Assembly (NCBI RefSeq): GCF_041146795.1
Contig: NC_135172.1
Coordinates: forward strand, 12,328,137 to 12,392,136
Origin: Maylandia zebra
Lineage: Eukaryota; Chordata; Actinopteri; Cichliformes; Cichlidae
Direction of reading: 5' to 3'
DNA: 64,000 nt
The first letter of the stretch is position 1, and each line of letters begins with the position of its first letter. The notes below the pieces were generated by a model that saw only the letters and a list, made by a program, of their open reading frames with translations, ran no database searches and was not told the DNA's origin. A program made the position numbers and the translations under genes. Shown piece after piece: positions 46,187 through 56,715 of this stretch.

Positions 46187-46926
46187 CCTTAATGCCATTT
46201 TGGGGAGCATTTCAAGTTGCTATACATCAATATGACCATTATATCCCAAATGTTAATAATATCTATGCATTAAGTCCATAGTAACTACATAAAGTGCAAA
46301 AAAACTGCAATAAAATACAAAAAAATTTAAATTGTTTTTGTTTTGTTTTTTACACATATTTGTAGTTAGAAAATTGTATCCCTCAAAACTGTAAATTTAA
46401 AAAAGTTGCACATTGTTTCCAACCACAGGAAATTTGTTTTTGAGCATTTTTGAGGAAAAACAAAAATAAATATTATAATGCAAATTTGCAAACAAACAGC
46501 ATGTGCATCAAAATAAACTATTACCAACAGTGCAGTTTGAGTTCTAAGCATCCCAGAAACAATACAGAAAAGAATAAAGTCAAACATGACTTTTAAAAAC
46601 ACCAGTATAGGTGTCGCTGAAGGCAGGTTTTGGCAGGTAAAGTTGGACATGTGATAGTTCGCGCTGGCATCTATTCCAACATAGGAAGTGCTATGAACAG
46701 CAAAGCGTGTTTCTGGTATATTATGTTTTTTTGCTGCAAGTGCTTTTTATGCAATTTCTGCAAATACATATGTGGAAGGAAACGTGACCTAGGGCAAGCT
46801 GATGGCATAAGATGTAAGTACAACTATTCCTAAATAAAATAATTGTGTTAGCTTAAGTGCAGTTCTACCGGGATTTTAAAATTGTTACGCAAAACGGAGC
46901 ATTCCTGCTCCAATAGGCCTTAAAGG
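46187..46926. other. Remainder of the outer element, no gene seen
   Basis: AT-rich sequence following hAT element 2 up to the possible right terminus at 46927. Confidence 0.3.
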
Positions 46927-46977
46927 GTTAATGGAGTATTTCTTAACACTAGTATCTGTCACCTTCTTTGTCGAACT

Positions 46978-47067
46978 CATTGTTTTCTCTGCAGTGGCTG
47001 AGCTGAGTCCAAGTAGCGTAAATGTTCCCCTGCTGCTCCGTCAGACTCTTCTCCTCCTGCTGATCAG
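46978..47067 (-). other. Possible upstream exon of the zinc-finger gene
   Basis: The minus strand reads ADQQEEKSLTEQQGNIYATW and then TQLSHCREN without stops. Glu/Gln-rich linker exons of this kind precede finger exons in many fish zinc-finger genes. On the plus strand an acceptor-like CTCTGCAG adjoins at 46990, so strand is not certain. Weak support. Confidence 0.25.
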
Positions 47068-47328
47068 CTGGGACACAAAACAGAACTTTGTTAGGCTCCA
47101 CACTGCACTGAAGAGTCAAAGTGTCTCATATGTTCATCTGAGAGCACAAACAACAAATTTTAGCTTCCCTGGGTGAGCAACTTGTTTAAAACATACACAA
47201 AAGGTTTGAGCACCGATACCAAATTCAGCAGTATGGCACACCAGTACCAGGAGAGCAATTCCTCTTTAAAAAAAGCCCTGGCAAAGAACAAAAACAGAAC
47301 AATCGATGGACCTGCATAAACGAGTACA

Positions 47329-47645
47329 GTGTTTCCCAACCACTGTGCCGCGGCATATATACGTGTGCCGTGAGAACTGATCAGGTGTGCCGTGGAAGAT
47401 TATCCTATCTGAGTGGGTGTAGAAATCTGAGCCATGATCTGAGTAACCCTCATCACTCAGTCACACTCCGATTCTCTACTTATATCAAGTCCATTGCACT
47501 ACTTTCAAGCATTCTGCAACCTGTCCTCTAATTTATTCTTACTGTCTTACTATTTATATTGTTTTCCATGCACGGTTGGTGTGGAGCACCCACAATTTAG
47601 TTGAATATGTACAAAGACAATAAAAGACTATTCTATTCTATTTTA
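47329..47645. mobile_element. hAT end plus Rex1-type LINE tail
   Basis: 47329-47400 (CCCAACCACTGTGCCGCGGC, then GTGTGCCGTGAGAACTGATC) is a hAT terminus found widely in vertebrates. 47460-47640 ends ACAAAGACAATAAAAGACTA plus TTCTA units, a Rex1-like LINE 3' tail. Both are fragments. Confidence 0.5.
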
Positions 47646-49268
47646 AAAACTCTGCAGTACTTTTAAAACACAGATCCCCTCTTGGGGTTCGAGGCTGTAT
47701 TTGTTTTAAAAATGAATCTCTGGTATCTCTGGCCTATCATTATTATTTTGCTAACAGTTAATCAGGCTCATTTACTGAATACTGATCAGAATTTATCAAA
47801 TTATCTTTGAAATGATTCTAACAACAGGCCTCTCAGAGTGAGGCCAGTTTTTACAATCACATGCCCTGTGGGCTGACACAACTTTGCTGATAAGACAAAG
47901 GCAGCTGTGTTTTAGTCTGGAATACATTTATTTTTTACCTTTCTTTTAAATTGATTTCATTATAGCACTTTTACCGCCAACATATTTGGATTTTTTGGCG
48001 CTGGAAGTGACCTTATATTGATGATGGCTGGCGTTAGCTAGCTAGCTTGGATAGCATGCTGCATTCAAAAACTATGCAGGTGCCACACAGTGACAGAGAT
48101 GCTAACTAGCGCTTAGTAACAGACTAATAAAATAATAGAAACTCTGATTACACTTAGCTAATTTAAAAGCTTTCTTCTAATAATAACACTGTTTTCTTCT
48201 CTGTGTTTCATTAGCATTTGTTAATATTTTCTTGTAAATTAGTTTATAGCAGCTTGACTTGATGTAGAGGCTTTTTCTTTCAACTGGTTCACAAATAACT
48301 GACAACAGAGACCGAGGAGAGCAACAGAAAACTTCACTCAGGAGCTAAATTCAAGATTGACTGAACTCAGATCAAAGTTACCTTAGTGCTTCACTTTAGA
48401 TGAGGAAGAAAAATAAACTAAAACACAAACGCAATGAAGCGGGAACTTCGCGGCTTCTTCTTCTTTGGGGTTTTTCTTTGGCGGTTAGAGCTTTAAGGTG
48501 CATTACCGCCACCTGCTGGACTAGATGGTTCTTAAACTAAAACTAGACATTTAAAAGTATTTTAATAAACAATAAAAACAAAGACAAAATGTTTCAGTGT
48601 GTTATATTCATGAACATAAACATCAGATGGCTTCAGCTTACGCTTACCCCCATTTATTTAAGAGAATTTGCTCTCTGCAGGCAAGGATTTTTTGTTTAGA
48701 GGATCTTTGTAAGCCTGTATTTACTTTAAAAGAAGGGAAGCACTTCTTCATTCTACAGAAAAGGTGACACATTACAGATGAGTTCATAAAAAGTGTCTCT
48801 GTCACTCTTTCAAGGCTCTGTCACTTTTTCTTTTTGACTGGAACAGCATGGTAAAGTAGGCCTAGGCTGCCATCTTGTGGCAGTGTGTTGTTACTACAAC
48901 ATATGAAATTGTGTTTCTATTGGAAATATAATTCAGCACCACTGAGCCGCTCTCTCAGTTACAAACTGAACCTGTTTCTTAGACATATAAATCACTAAGT
49001 ACAGTGAAGCTTTTGGTTTTGTAAAAGTGTTTCTTATTCTAAATGCATGTTGATTTTTATCAGGGTGAAGAGCAGTTAGCAGTGCATTCATGGACATCTT
49101 TAAACTATTAATTGAAGAATCTTTGGTGATGATGGCATGAACTAGAAGCGCAAGCTCCAGGTGAGACTGCACAGAACAACAAGTGTCCTTATTAAACTGC
49201 ATCAACTGATGACTTCTCACAATTTTATTCCACTGTGTGTTTTTATCATTGAACGTTTCTGTCTTCAG
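47646..49268. other. No gene seen; a common fish repeat near 48450-48530
   Basis: The motif GGTGCATTACCGCCACCTGC with CTTCTTCTTC upstream (48455-48525) is a dispersed repeat common in fish as I recall it. The rest is AT-rich and holds no recognised exon. Confidence 0.4.
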
Positions 49269-49404
49269 GTTTCTCTCAGACCAAGATTGAATGTGATGAC
49301 AAGGGTGATGAATGGTGTGACATGTGCTGCTGGCCCACAGAACCAGGTGAGTATGCTGTCCATGTGCTCTGCAACAATGAGGACATCCAACACTCTCAGT
49401 TAAG
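49269..49404 (+). pseudogene. Filamin repeat, single-exon fragment
   Basis: Filamins are actin crosslinkers built of Ig-like repeats. After a TTCAG acceptor, codons read [20 protein letters not shown], then [22 protein letters not shown], which matches one filamin repeat very well. The expected Gly (DGSCDVRYWP in relatives) is changed to EW and the frame ends with LR and a stop right after QHS, where relatives continue HSPF. No neighbouring filamin exons are seen. It is a duplicated single-exon fragment. Confidence 0.7.
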
Positions 49405-49439
49405 ATTAGTTTTCATGATTGTTGCCTCAAGGCCTGAGA

Positions 49440-49740
49440 TCATGGTGGTGGGCTTGTGATGGACACACATGGCTGAAACCTCTCCTGTAGAGGCTAAGCC
49501 CAGGCTTGAAACCACTGGGGTGTTCGTTGGCAGGGGTGACGCAATGTCACTGGTATGCATGAATTTATTAAACTTGATACAGTCCAATAACTCCAGCCTT
49601 ACTCATCTTGTCCTTCAGATTCTTTATTTCTAGGATTTAACAGCAGCGCAGCGGTCACAAACTGTTTGCTTCCTCCCGATCAACAACACAGCTGCTGCTA
49701 ATTACGTGTGTCTACCTTAAATATCTTCACAAACTCAAAA
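49440..49740 (+). repeat. Dispersed repeat shared with 59743-59990
   Basis: Blocks such as CTGGTATGCATGAAT, CAGTCCAATAACTCCAGC, GCAGCGGTCACAAAC and TTACGTG...CCTTAAAT occur in both places in the same order and spacing. No coding sequence is seen. The copy here leads into CCTCTAGCACCAAACGCTTG, also found at 3738-3805. The family is not known to me. Confidence 0.6.
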
Positions 49741-49801
49741 TGTGACCTCTAGCACCAAACGCTTGCTGCAGTTCTTGGTGTCAGAGGTGACACACAAGGT
49801 A

Positions 49802-51068
49802 TAGCACAGATGTCGTTATACTGCTCCAGCTGTGTATTGCTAGCTGTGGGGAGGCTTTTTATCTTGTTTACAGCATCTCTCCTGAGCAGGAAGCTCTGCC
49901 AGCCCAGCTCGGCTCTGAGCCAGACGTTATAGTATGAGTGGACCAAGATGATGGTGCTTCCCATCATACTCCACTCGCCAAATACACTCTCTGATGCACC
50001 ACAGCACACCGCAACCTGGTGAGGTAACAAATCACTGACAGTGAGGCAGAGACAGTGCTGATGCATTACATGACAGTGTTGGTTTACAGTCAGAACTTAG
50101 CAAAGAGTTGCTGTACGTGTGTGTGACACATACCAGAAACTCCAGCAATCTGTAGGTCCCATTTACACAATATATGACTTCATCCATGTTCTCCACTGGA
50201 GCTTTATGAAACTCCTCCACCATGAAGAGAACAACAGGTCAACAGAGTGCCAAGCACCTGGCGGTAGAGTGTTTCAGAGTTATTATGGAATTAAAAAACA
50301 AGCAAATATACATGTTTAATTATTATTGGCCTGAACTGTTTGGGTAGAGCAAGTTTAAACTATTTAATTTAATGTTTTTGCACACTGCGATGCGGTTGTG
50401 TGTTACCTGGAGAGAGGTGAGGATTGAGGAGGAGATGATGATGAGAAGCCAGAAGTCCGTGTGGAAGAACTGGCAGATCATAAAAGCCATGTACGCTGGA
50501 AAGATCAGCAGGAAGGGACAGAGAGAAACTGCACGGAAGTGCTTCCACAAACTCCTACGGGACGGGCAGCAAAACCAGCGTATGAGAAAGCAGTCAGGTT
50601 GATAACAGGCTTTGCAAACACACATTCAGTCAGATTACATTTATTGATGTCAAAAAGACAAACTGCCTGTTTAAGAATGAAGAAAGAAGGACAGTACACC
50701 GTAGTATTACTTAACTTATGATGTTAGCATGAGTTGTACTGATGACCATAGATAATGAATTCTGTGATAATTAACTAACTGCCCATAGTTATTAATAGTT
50801 GTTTATGATCAGTAAAAAATAAAACAAACAGTGGGACACAGAGTTTTCTTAAAAATAAACACATGAAAAAAGTCTTTGGTATATTATCTTAATTGCCTCT
50901 ACATGCTCCCAGGGCTAGGACTCAGCTATCTCCAGCATGGACTGCAGGATGGAAGCAACAACAATAAAGAGGATGATAGAGAGGAGGAAGGCTCTGTGGA
51001 TGACCTGCAGCTCAATGAGGCCAGTTTGGACAGCAAGGATTAGCAAGGTGATCCCTTCAGTCATCCCC
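49802..51068 (-). pseudogene. rnf145: RNF145-like gene, four exons, RING exon missing
   Basis: RNF145 is an ER-membrane RING E3 ligase of the TRC8 family that senses sterols. Four minus-strand exons are in order. 51068 to about 50925 reads GMTEGITLLILAVQTGLIEL, then QVIHRAFLLSIILFIVVASI, with a stop after EIAES. 50554-50407 reads SLWKHFRAVSLCPFLLIFPA, then YMAFMICQFFHTDFWLLIII. About 50240-50134 reads VEEFHKAPVENMDEVIYCVN, then GTYRLLEFL. 50015 to about 49802 reads VFGEWSMMGSTIILVHSYYN, then LRRDAVNKIKSLPTAS and ICAI. They encode transmembrane segments and the start of the RING region. The next part (the CYxxM...CSHFFH zinc ligands) is absent because the repeat block begins there. The exon that ends near 50925 carries a stop instead of EIADP. 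Upstream exons are not in view, so this is a truncated copy. Confidence 0.75.
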
Positions 51069-51240
51069 CTGCACAGAGAGGAAACAAATTAGAGCAACAC
51101 ACCACAATTATATGCCTTGGCTTTGCACTCAAGTTGGAGATCATATACACGTTTATCCAGACTTGACCTTTGGGTATACAATGTCAATTATTTTATCCTA
51201 TTAGACAGTTGTGTGAAATGCAGACATCCTTAAAGAACAG

Positions 51241-51454
51241 TGTAGTAGCGGCCGGTAATAAACCAGTCCTCATAAAGGAACAGTGCTCTTTAATGAATTC
51301 AGCACAGACTTTACATCGTAGAGGTAACAGGGAGACACAACAAGTTATCAGTTAGCCATCTAACTATACTCTAACTCTAAAACTTTTCCAACTCCACTTT
51401 ACTCTTATTTCACGACACCACCCTCTAGTGGTGCAATATGGTACGATCATTACA
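51241..51454 (-). mobile_element. Short LTR of the second gypsy fossil
   Basis: Starts TGTAGTAGCGGCCGG and ends GATCATTACA. To its right the minus strand reads AAAGAGAGAGGAGATG, a polypurine tract, placing it as the 3' LTR of the minus-strand element next door. It is about 214 bases, small for an LTR. The second LTR is not found. Confidence 0.5.
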
Positions 51455-51856
51455 GGACAACATCTCCTCTCTCTTTATGAAAAGAGTTCACCAAATAGCG
51501 TAGTACAGAAATAAAGTAATTCACTGTTTAGCAAGTCACACATACACTTGTGAACTTAAATGTCGCAATAGTTATACCATCAGAATACTACAACTAGCAA
51601 AGTTTAATAAGCCTGAAACTATATTGCACTCCTACGTAAAATGAAAAGAAATTATTATTCCAGTTTTTCCATGACAATTTTTTCTTAGTGCATTGGTGGC
51701 AGAAAATCAGTTCTTTTTAAACTCAAGATAGAACAAGTAATAACATTTCTCTAATGTTCTTTTTCAAGCAACCTATTATGCTACAATATAGTCTTTGTGC
51801 CAGCGAGGCTTGTACTTGACGCGTGGCAGTCTTCTGGCAGTAGGTGAGCCAGTCTG

Positions 51857-52097
51857 AGTGTGGTGCAGCCTAGCAGCTCAGTAGGTAGAGTGGTGGCCCC
51901 ATGATCGGAAGGTCGGGGGTTCGACTCCACTGAACGGCTACCCTGAGGTACCCCTGAGCAAGGTACCGTCCCTACACACTGCTCCCCAGGCGCTGCACTG
52001 GTGGCTGCCCACTGCTTCACTGGGTGAATGGGTTAAATGCAGAGGAATTATTTCCCTATGGGGACTAACAAGCTCACTTTACACTTTACTTACTTTT
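51857..52097 (+). mobile_element. tRNA-derived SINE
   Basis: Head with an A box (TAGCAGCTCAGTAGGTAGAG) and a B box (GGGGTTCGACTCC). The body has CCCTGAGCAAGGTACCGTCC, ACACACTGCTCCCCAGGCGC and GGTTAAATGCAGAGGAA. This is a common fish SINE layout. It sits inside the gypsy fossil. Confidence 0.7.
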
Positions 52098-52706
52098 ACA
52101 CAGTGTCAGCGTTCTTTTCAGTCACTGGGCGACAGCGTGCTAGATGAGTGGCATTCCAACTCTTTCCATCACTCAGCAAGAAGGCATTCAAGCCTTTGGC
52201 TTTTGTTACTGTTACAGGAGGGGTAAATCTGGGATGTCCTTTGGGAACATGGTGGGGTTTCCTTATCCTCACACTCTCTCCTGGTAGAAAAGAAGGTTTC
52301 CGTGCGTGACGCCTACCATCAGTGTAACGTTGCATTTTCAACTGATATTTCTGAACTGAGTGACGTGCAACGTATCCAGTGGAGACACAGCAGGAGGCAA
52401 AGGGAGTACATCCAGTATAGTACGCATCTTCCTGCCACACAGGAGTTCTTAGGGAGAGGGAAGTAGAGGGAAGTAGTTGCATGCGGTGTTGCACAGTAAA
52501 CTTGAAGCCAATCCAGCACAGTCGCCTTCCATGGTTTCGACTGCTGGATTGATGTCTGGATACAGGTGCGGAGGGCACGATGAAACCGTTCGATTGCTCC
52601 GTTTGCAGCTGGGTAGTAGACAGATGTTCTGCTGTGGGAGATGCCTCTATTCTGGAGGAATGAGGTGAACATTACAGAGGTGAACTGTGCACCATTGTCA
52701 GTTATG

Positions 52707-53090
52707 ATAAGACAATGTTGGATAACACCTCCCACCCACTCCATGACATGTTGGTCAGTCACAGGAGCTCGTTCAGTGAGAGACTGAGATTACCGAAAAG
52801 CACCACTGAACGACACAGGAAATCATTCCTGCCTGTGGCCATCTCCCTGTACAACGCATCCACTTAACACACTGTTTGCTGCTACAACTACACATGTTTC
52901 TTTTCCAAATATTTATTTATAAGTGACGTATGTATGTATGTATATATATGTATATATTGTACTATTCTTAGTTAGCGTATTGTCTGTCTTGTCTTAATGT
53001 TGGTTTAAAATGGAGCACTGTAACAAAAAATAATTTCCCCCAGGGATCAATAAAGTATTCTGATTCTGATTCTGATTCTGATGTTCTCTG
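52707..53090 (+). mobile_element. Rex1/Babar-type LINE 3' fragment inside the gypsy fossil
   Basis: Same subfamily as 16566-17150. It shares the sequence from CCAACATTGTC-like 52712 through ACAACGCATCCACTTAACAC, CAAATATTTATTTATAAGTG and TTTCCCCCAGGGATCAATAA, then GATTCT units. It splits the integrase region of the gypsy fossil. Confidence 0.8.
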
Positions 53091-54343
53091 GGTTGCCATG
53101 ACGACTAAAGACAGATGAGAGGAACTGAATGACATCATCAGTAGTAGCATAAGGTGAAAAGGCAAGCTCAGGCCATTTGGAGTAGTAGTCAGTCAATGTT
53201 ATGACGTATCTACAAGCAGGTATTGCAGTATCAAAAGGCCCAACAATGTCAAGACCAAGTTTTTTCCACGGTCCATCAGGCAGTGGGACGGGTTGGAGAG
53301 GAGCAGGATTAGTATGTGCAGTTTTGTCATTGGACTGGCAAAGGAGGCATGAGGTTATGGCAGACTGAACTTGTGAGTCCATTTTTGGCCACCAGTAGAG
53401 ATCTCTTAATCTTTGTTTTGTGCGCACAATGGTGACTTTCATGTGCCAGTGCAATCAGTTTAGGTCTCACTGAAAGTGGTGCAATGAGCCTTGAGCCTCT
53501 GAGAACATAATCACTTAGGGTTGAGAGTTCATTACGGATTTTGTAGTAAGGTGCAAGCGTGACATCAAGTGCTTTGATTGAGGCAGGCCAGCCACTTTGT
53601 ATTTGTGAACGCAAAGCAACCAGTTCAGGGCAAGTTGAACAGGCAGAGTCAAAGCCCGCAACTGGAAGTGAGGACATGGCAGCAGAAACTTGGGCTACCA
53701 TTTCATGATCTGAATCTGATGTGGAATGGGAAGAAACGGGCAGGGGCAGGCGAGAGAGACAGTCAGCTGTATAGTTCTGAGAACCTGGGCGGCAAATAAC
53801 ATCATAGTCAAAACACAGGAGGCGGGCAGACCAGCGGGCGATGCGCATGCCAACCCTATTAAACCCTTTGGTGCTCAGCAGCGTTGTCAGAGCTTGGTGG
53901 TCTGTCCGCAGAGTGAAACGTCGGCCCCACAAATACGTTCTCCATTTCTCTGCAGCCCACACACAAGCATAAGCTTCTTTTTCAACAGTTGAGTACTTTT
54001 GATCTGTTGCAGACAGTGTGCGGTAAGCAAACGCCACAGGTTTTTCTGTGCCATCAGGTTGCACTTGAGCAAATACAGCACCAAGCCCATAGTCACTTGC
54101 ATCAGTAGAGATCACAACACGCAAGGCAGGGTCAAACAGTGCCAGTGCAGGACTATTCACCAGGAGTTTTTTTACTTCTTCAAAGCTCGCTTGTGCACCT
54201 GAAGTCCATGTGAAAGTGTTCTTGTCGTTAGCACAGCCACACATAGGGGCTACAACAGTTGCAAAGTTTGGCAAAACTTGGAGTACCATGACACCAAGCC
54301 CAGGAAGGATCTCAAACTGAGGGAACTGAGGAGGATTAAAGGG

Positions 54344-54510
54344 GCAGCACAGCAGCGTTTTGGAAAATAGTGTAAAGGCTTTTCAGGAAGCTTTTAGGAC
54401 GCTGTGAAAATACTGAATTTGAATAGTGGAGGCTAGAAGTAGTGAATGTATCCTTCCTCTCTATCATTAGATGGAGAGAGTGTACAAAGGCCGGCATAGT
54501 GGGTCTGTGG
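54344..54510 (+). repeat. Dispersed repeat, copy 1 of the 54/56 kb pair
   Basis: About 165 bases nearly the same as 56435-56590 (GCAGCGTTTTGGAAAATAGT to GTACAAAGGCCGGCATAG). Unnamed. Confidence 0.8.
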
Positions 54511-54998
54511 CCACTCTTGCGCTTTTGCGTGTCCGTCAGCCAGCTGTGGAGAAGAGCAAAGTTTTTACATGCAAAGAGCTGAAGTGAAAAGCAGTGTTCC
54601 AAACAATGAAATGTGTCCACTCTTTGTGCTTTTCATGCAGTAATGTTTGATGTTTGAAGCTATTTCTGCTGTTGTCCCATTCCCGGTGAAATCCGCTGTC
54701 CCTCCAATCCCGATCCTCTTGCAAAGCAATCAGCATTTGTCAGACGCATCAGTCATTGGCGGTACTCAGACAGGATCCTGGATGACTACACGTCTGGGGT
54801 GCCTAAGAGAGCAATTGAAGGATGCCATGTTTACTGAATATGTGCCTAATTTTGTCAGGACATAGCTGGGTCCATTGCTTCTGCGTGCTCTATTTTCACA
54901 AGCAAAGGCCTGGCTCTTTCTCCTGGCACCTTCTCAGGTGATCTCCATGCCGTGGCTTCTTCTCAAATCAACGTCTGGACTGCCGCAAAACAGCTGAC

Positions 54999-55080
54999 CG
55001 TTGTCGACAGGATTCGAACCTGTGCGGGGAGACCCCAATGGATTTCGAGTCCATCGCCTTGACCGCTCGGCCACAACAAC
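54999..55080 (-). tRNA. tRNA-Ser (anticodon CGA)
   Basis: An 82-nt class II tRNA on the minus strand. Acceptor stem GTTGTTG pairs with CGACAAC (one G.T). GGACTCGAAATCC gives the anticodon CGA. The long variable arm is GGGTCTCCCC, and the B box GGTTCGAATCC is intact. Close to vertebrate tRNA-Ser. No CCA is encoded, as usual. Confidence 0.9.
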
Positions 55081-55655
55081 CACATTTGGTTTTGGAGCTA
55101 CATACTTGAAAGACATACGTCTTCCAAGTCCTACGCCACACGTCTTTCAAGTAGGATGTGCACAACAACGGCCACGCTGGATTGTAAATGCGGTAGCTGC
55201 ATGACTTTGGTGAGAAAGCTTGTGGTTTTGCAGTTCCGTGAGATTGGTGCAGCACAGCTGCGGTTGAAGCTAGCTGGCTGACATTAGCTTGCTTGTTTGC
55301 ATGAACAGTAACACACACAGCTGATGATTTTGCCACCGCAAAGAGCTGATCAGTACATGGTTAGTAAAATGTTATCTTCATTCCAAACATTCAGCACAAT
55401 ATTTAAAGTGGGACTGGGTGTCTTTATGAAGAAGTAGCGTGTCCAATCCCAGTGTCATGTAAGAAGGTATAGGTATGAAGTGATGAGAACTCAAAGCCTG
55501 TGTGAACAGTGTCTTTCCACAGCAAACGGTAGCAGCGAGGCCGATGAAGAATGCACCTGGCCTGACATTGTAAGCCTTTGCAGAAAGAGCGGAGAACGTT
55601 TTTAGTGTAAAACAGTACGCAGCCCACATGCTTGAACAGCACTGCGAGAAGCAAC

Positions 55656-55727
55656 TGCGATGGCCGGGAATCGAACCCGGGTCAACTGCTTGGAAGGCAG
55701 CTATGCTCGCCACTATACCACCATCGC
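55656..55727 (-). tRNA. tRNA-Gly (anticodon TCC)
   Basis: A 72-nt cloverleaf on the minus strand. It begins GCGATGGTGGTATAGTGGCG, with loop CCTTCCAAG (anticodon TCC) and B box GGGTTCGATTCCC. The acceptor stem GCGATGG/CCATCGC is fully paired. It is 575 bases from the tRNA-Ser, same strand. Confidence 0.93.
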
Positions 55728-56099
55728 TGTGAAAAACTGCAACATCACTGATTCATTGTCCGGCTTATGAAGCTTTCAGGACAATTAACAAGGTGGGCAT
55801 TGGGATTACTCGCTTGTCAGGTTCTAAACTGGTCAAAAGGTGGATCACTAAAAAGACTAGTGCTCTCATGCAACTGCACATTTAATCTCATCAGCTAAGC
55901 TTCTTTGCTACTCAAGTGTGGCCTCTCACGCATTTAAACTCTTGTGTGATTTTTAGCACCTTGAGAGTCGCAATGGTCACGCGAGTTCTTCAGGTCACAG
56001 CAGACAAGGTGCGAATAGGTGTGAATCTGTCTTGGGACGAATCTGGGACGAGGACGTCTTTGGCTCCTCTCTCAAGTTATTGGACTTTGGCAAAAAGGT

Positions 56100-56590
56100 T
56101 TCACGCTTAATTAAAAAATGAGAGCAAGTGTCTGTGTCCCGAATACAAAGTGGGAGCTGGTTCCACAGAGAGGGGCCTGAAAAGTGATGGCTCTGCCTTC
56201 CATTGTACTTTTAAATCCCCTCGGAAGACAGCAGTCTGAGAGCAAAGCACTCTGTTGGGATGATATGGCACTGTGAGATCTTGTAGACAAAATTGGGGGT
56301 GATTATTCAAGACCTTGTGTGTGTGAGGGCAAGTATTTGGATTTTTATTTGGGATTTAATTGGGAGCCAATGAAGAGAGAAGTCCATATGGGGGAAATAT
56401 ACTCTCTCCTTCCAGTCCCTGACTGTGCTCTGGATGCAGCGTTTTGGAAAATAGTGTAAAGGCTTTTCGGGAAGCTTTTAGGACACTGTGAAAATACTCA
56501 ATTTGAATAGTGGAGGCTAGAAGTAGTGAATGTATCCTTCCTCTCTATCATTAGATGGAGAGAGTGTACAAAGGCCGGCATAGTGTGTGT
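56100..56590 (+). repeat. Dispersed repeat, longer copy
   Basis: Contains GAGAGGGGCCTGAAAAGTGA, GAAGAGAGAAGTCCATATGG and the block shared with 54344-54510. A family widespread in fish. I cannot place it in a named class. Confidence 0.55.
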
Positions 56591-56715
56591 ACCAGAGCAG
56601 GGCTGTGTGTAAAGCACAGCCAGGCAGCTGAACACTGTATTGTTCTCTATTTTGTCCTCTTTGAGCGGGAGACGAGCCACCACAGCTGGCAACACCTGTC
56701 AGTGAACACATTCAG

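Larger units (their letters stand above)
43354..46927. mobile_element. Possible outer DNA element split by two hATs
   Basis: Left end CCCTTTAAGACCTACCAT (43355 onward) is mirrored by GGCCTTAAAGGG at 46916-46927, followed by TTAA. That suggests short inverted ends of a piggyBac-like or similar element, of which about 770 bases outside the hAT insertions remain (43354-43393 and 46195-46927). No transposase is seen and the left TTAA is not exact. Confidence 0.35.
51455..54330 (-). mobile_element. Second Ty3/gypsy fossil (RNase H and integrase)
   Basis: Minus-strand pol remains. RNase H (ISTDASDYGLGAVFAQVQPD and TLRTDHQAL) lies at about 53700-54290. Integrase includes an HHCC-like part, the LTDYYSKWPE region, and TDNGAQFTSVMFTSFLQN. 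A chromatin-binding-like tail ends near 52100. It is interrupted by a SINE (51857-52097) and a LINE fragment (52707-53090). It is broken, with several interruptions, and older than the LINE insertion in it. Gag and protease are not seen. Confidence 0.85.

Noticed and set aside
54934-55336. Minus-strand open frames
   Set aside because: They run through the tRNA-Ser gene and have no protein motif.
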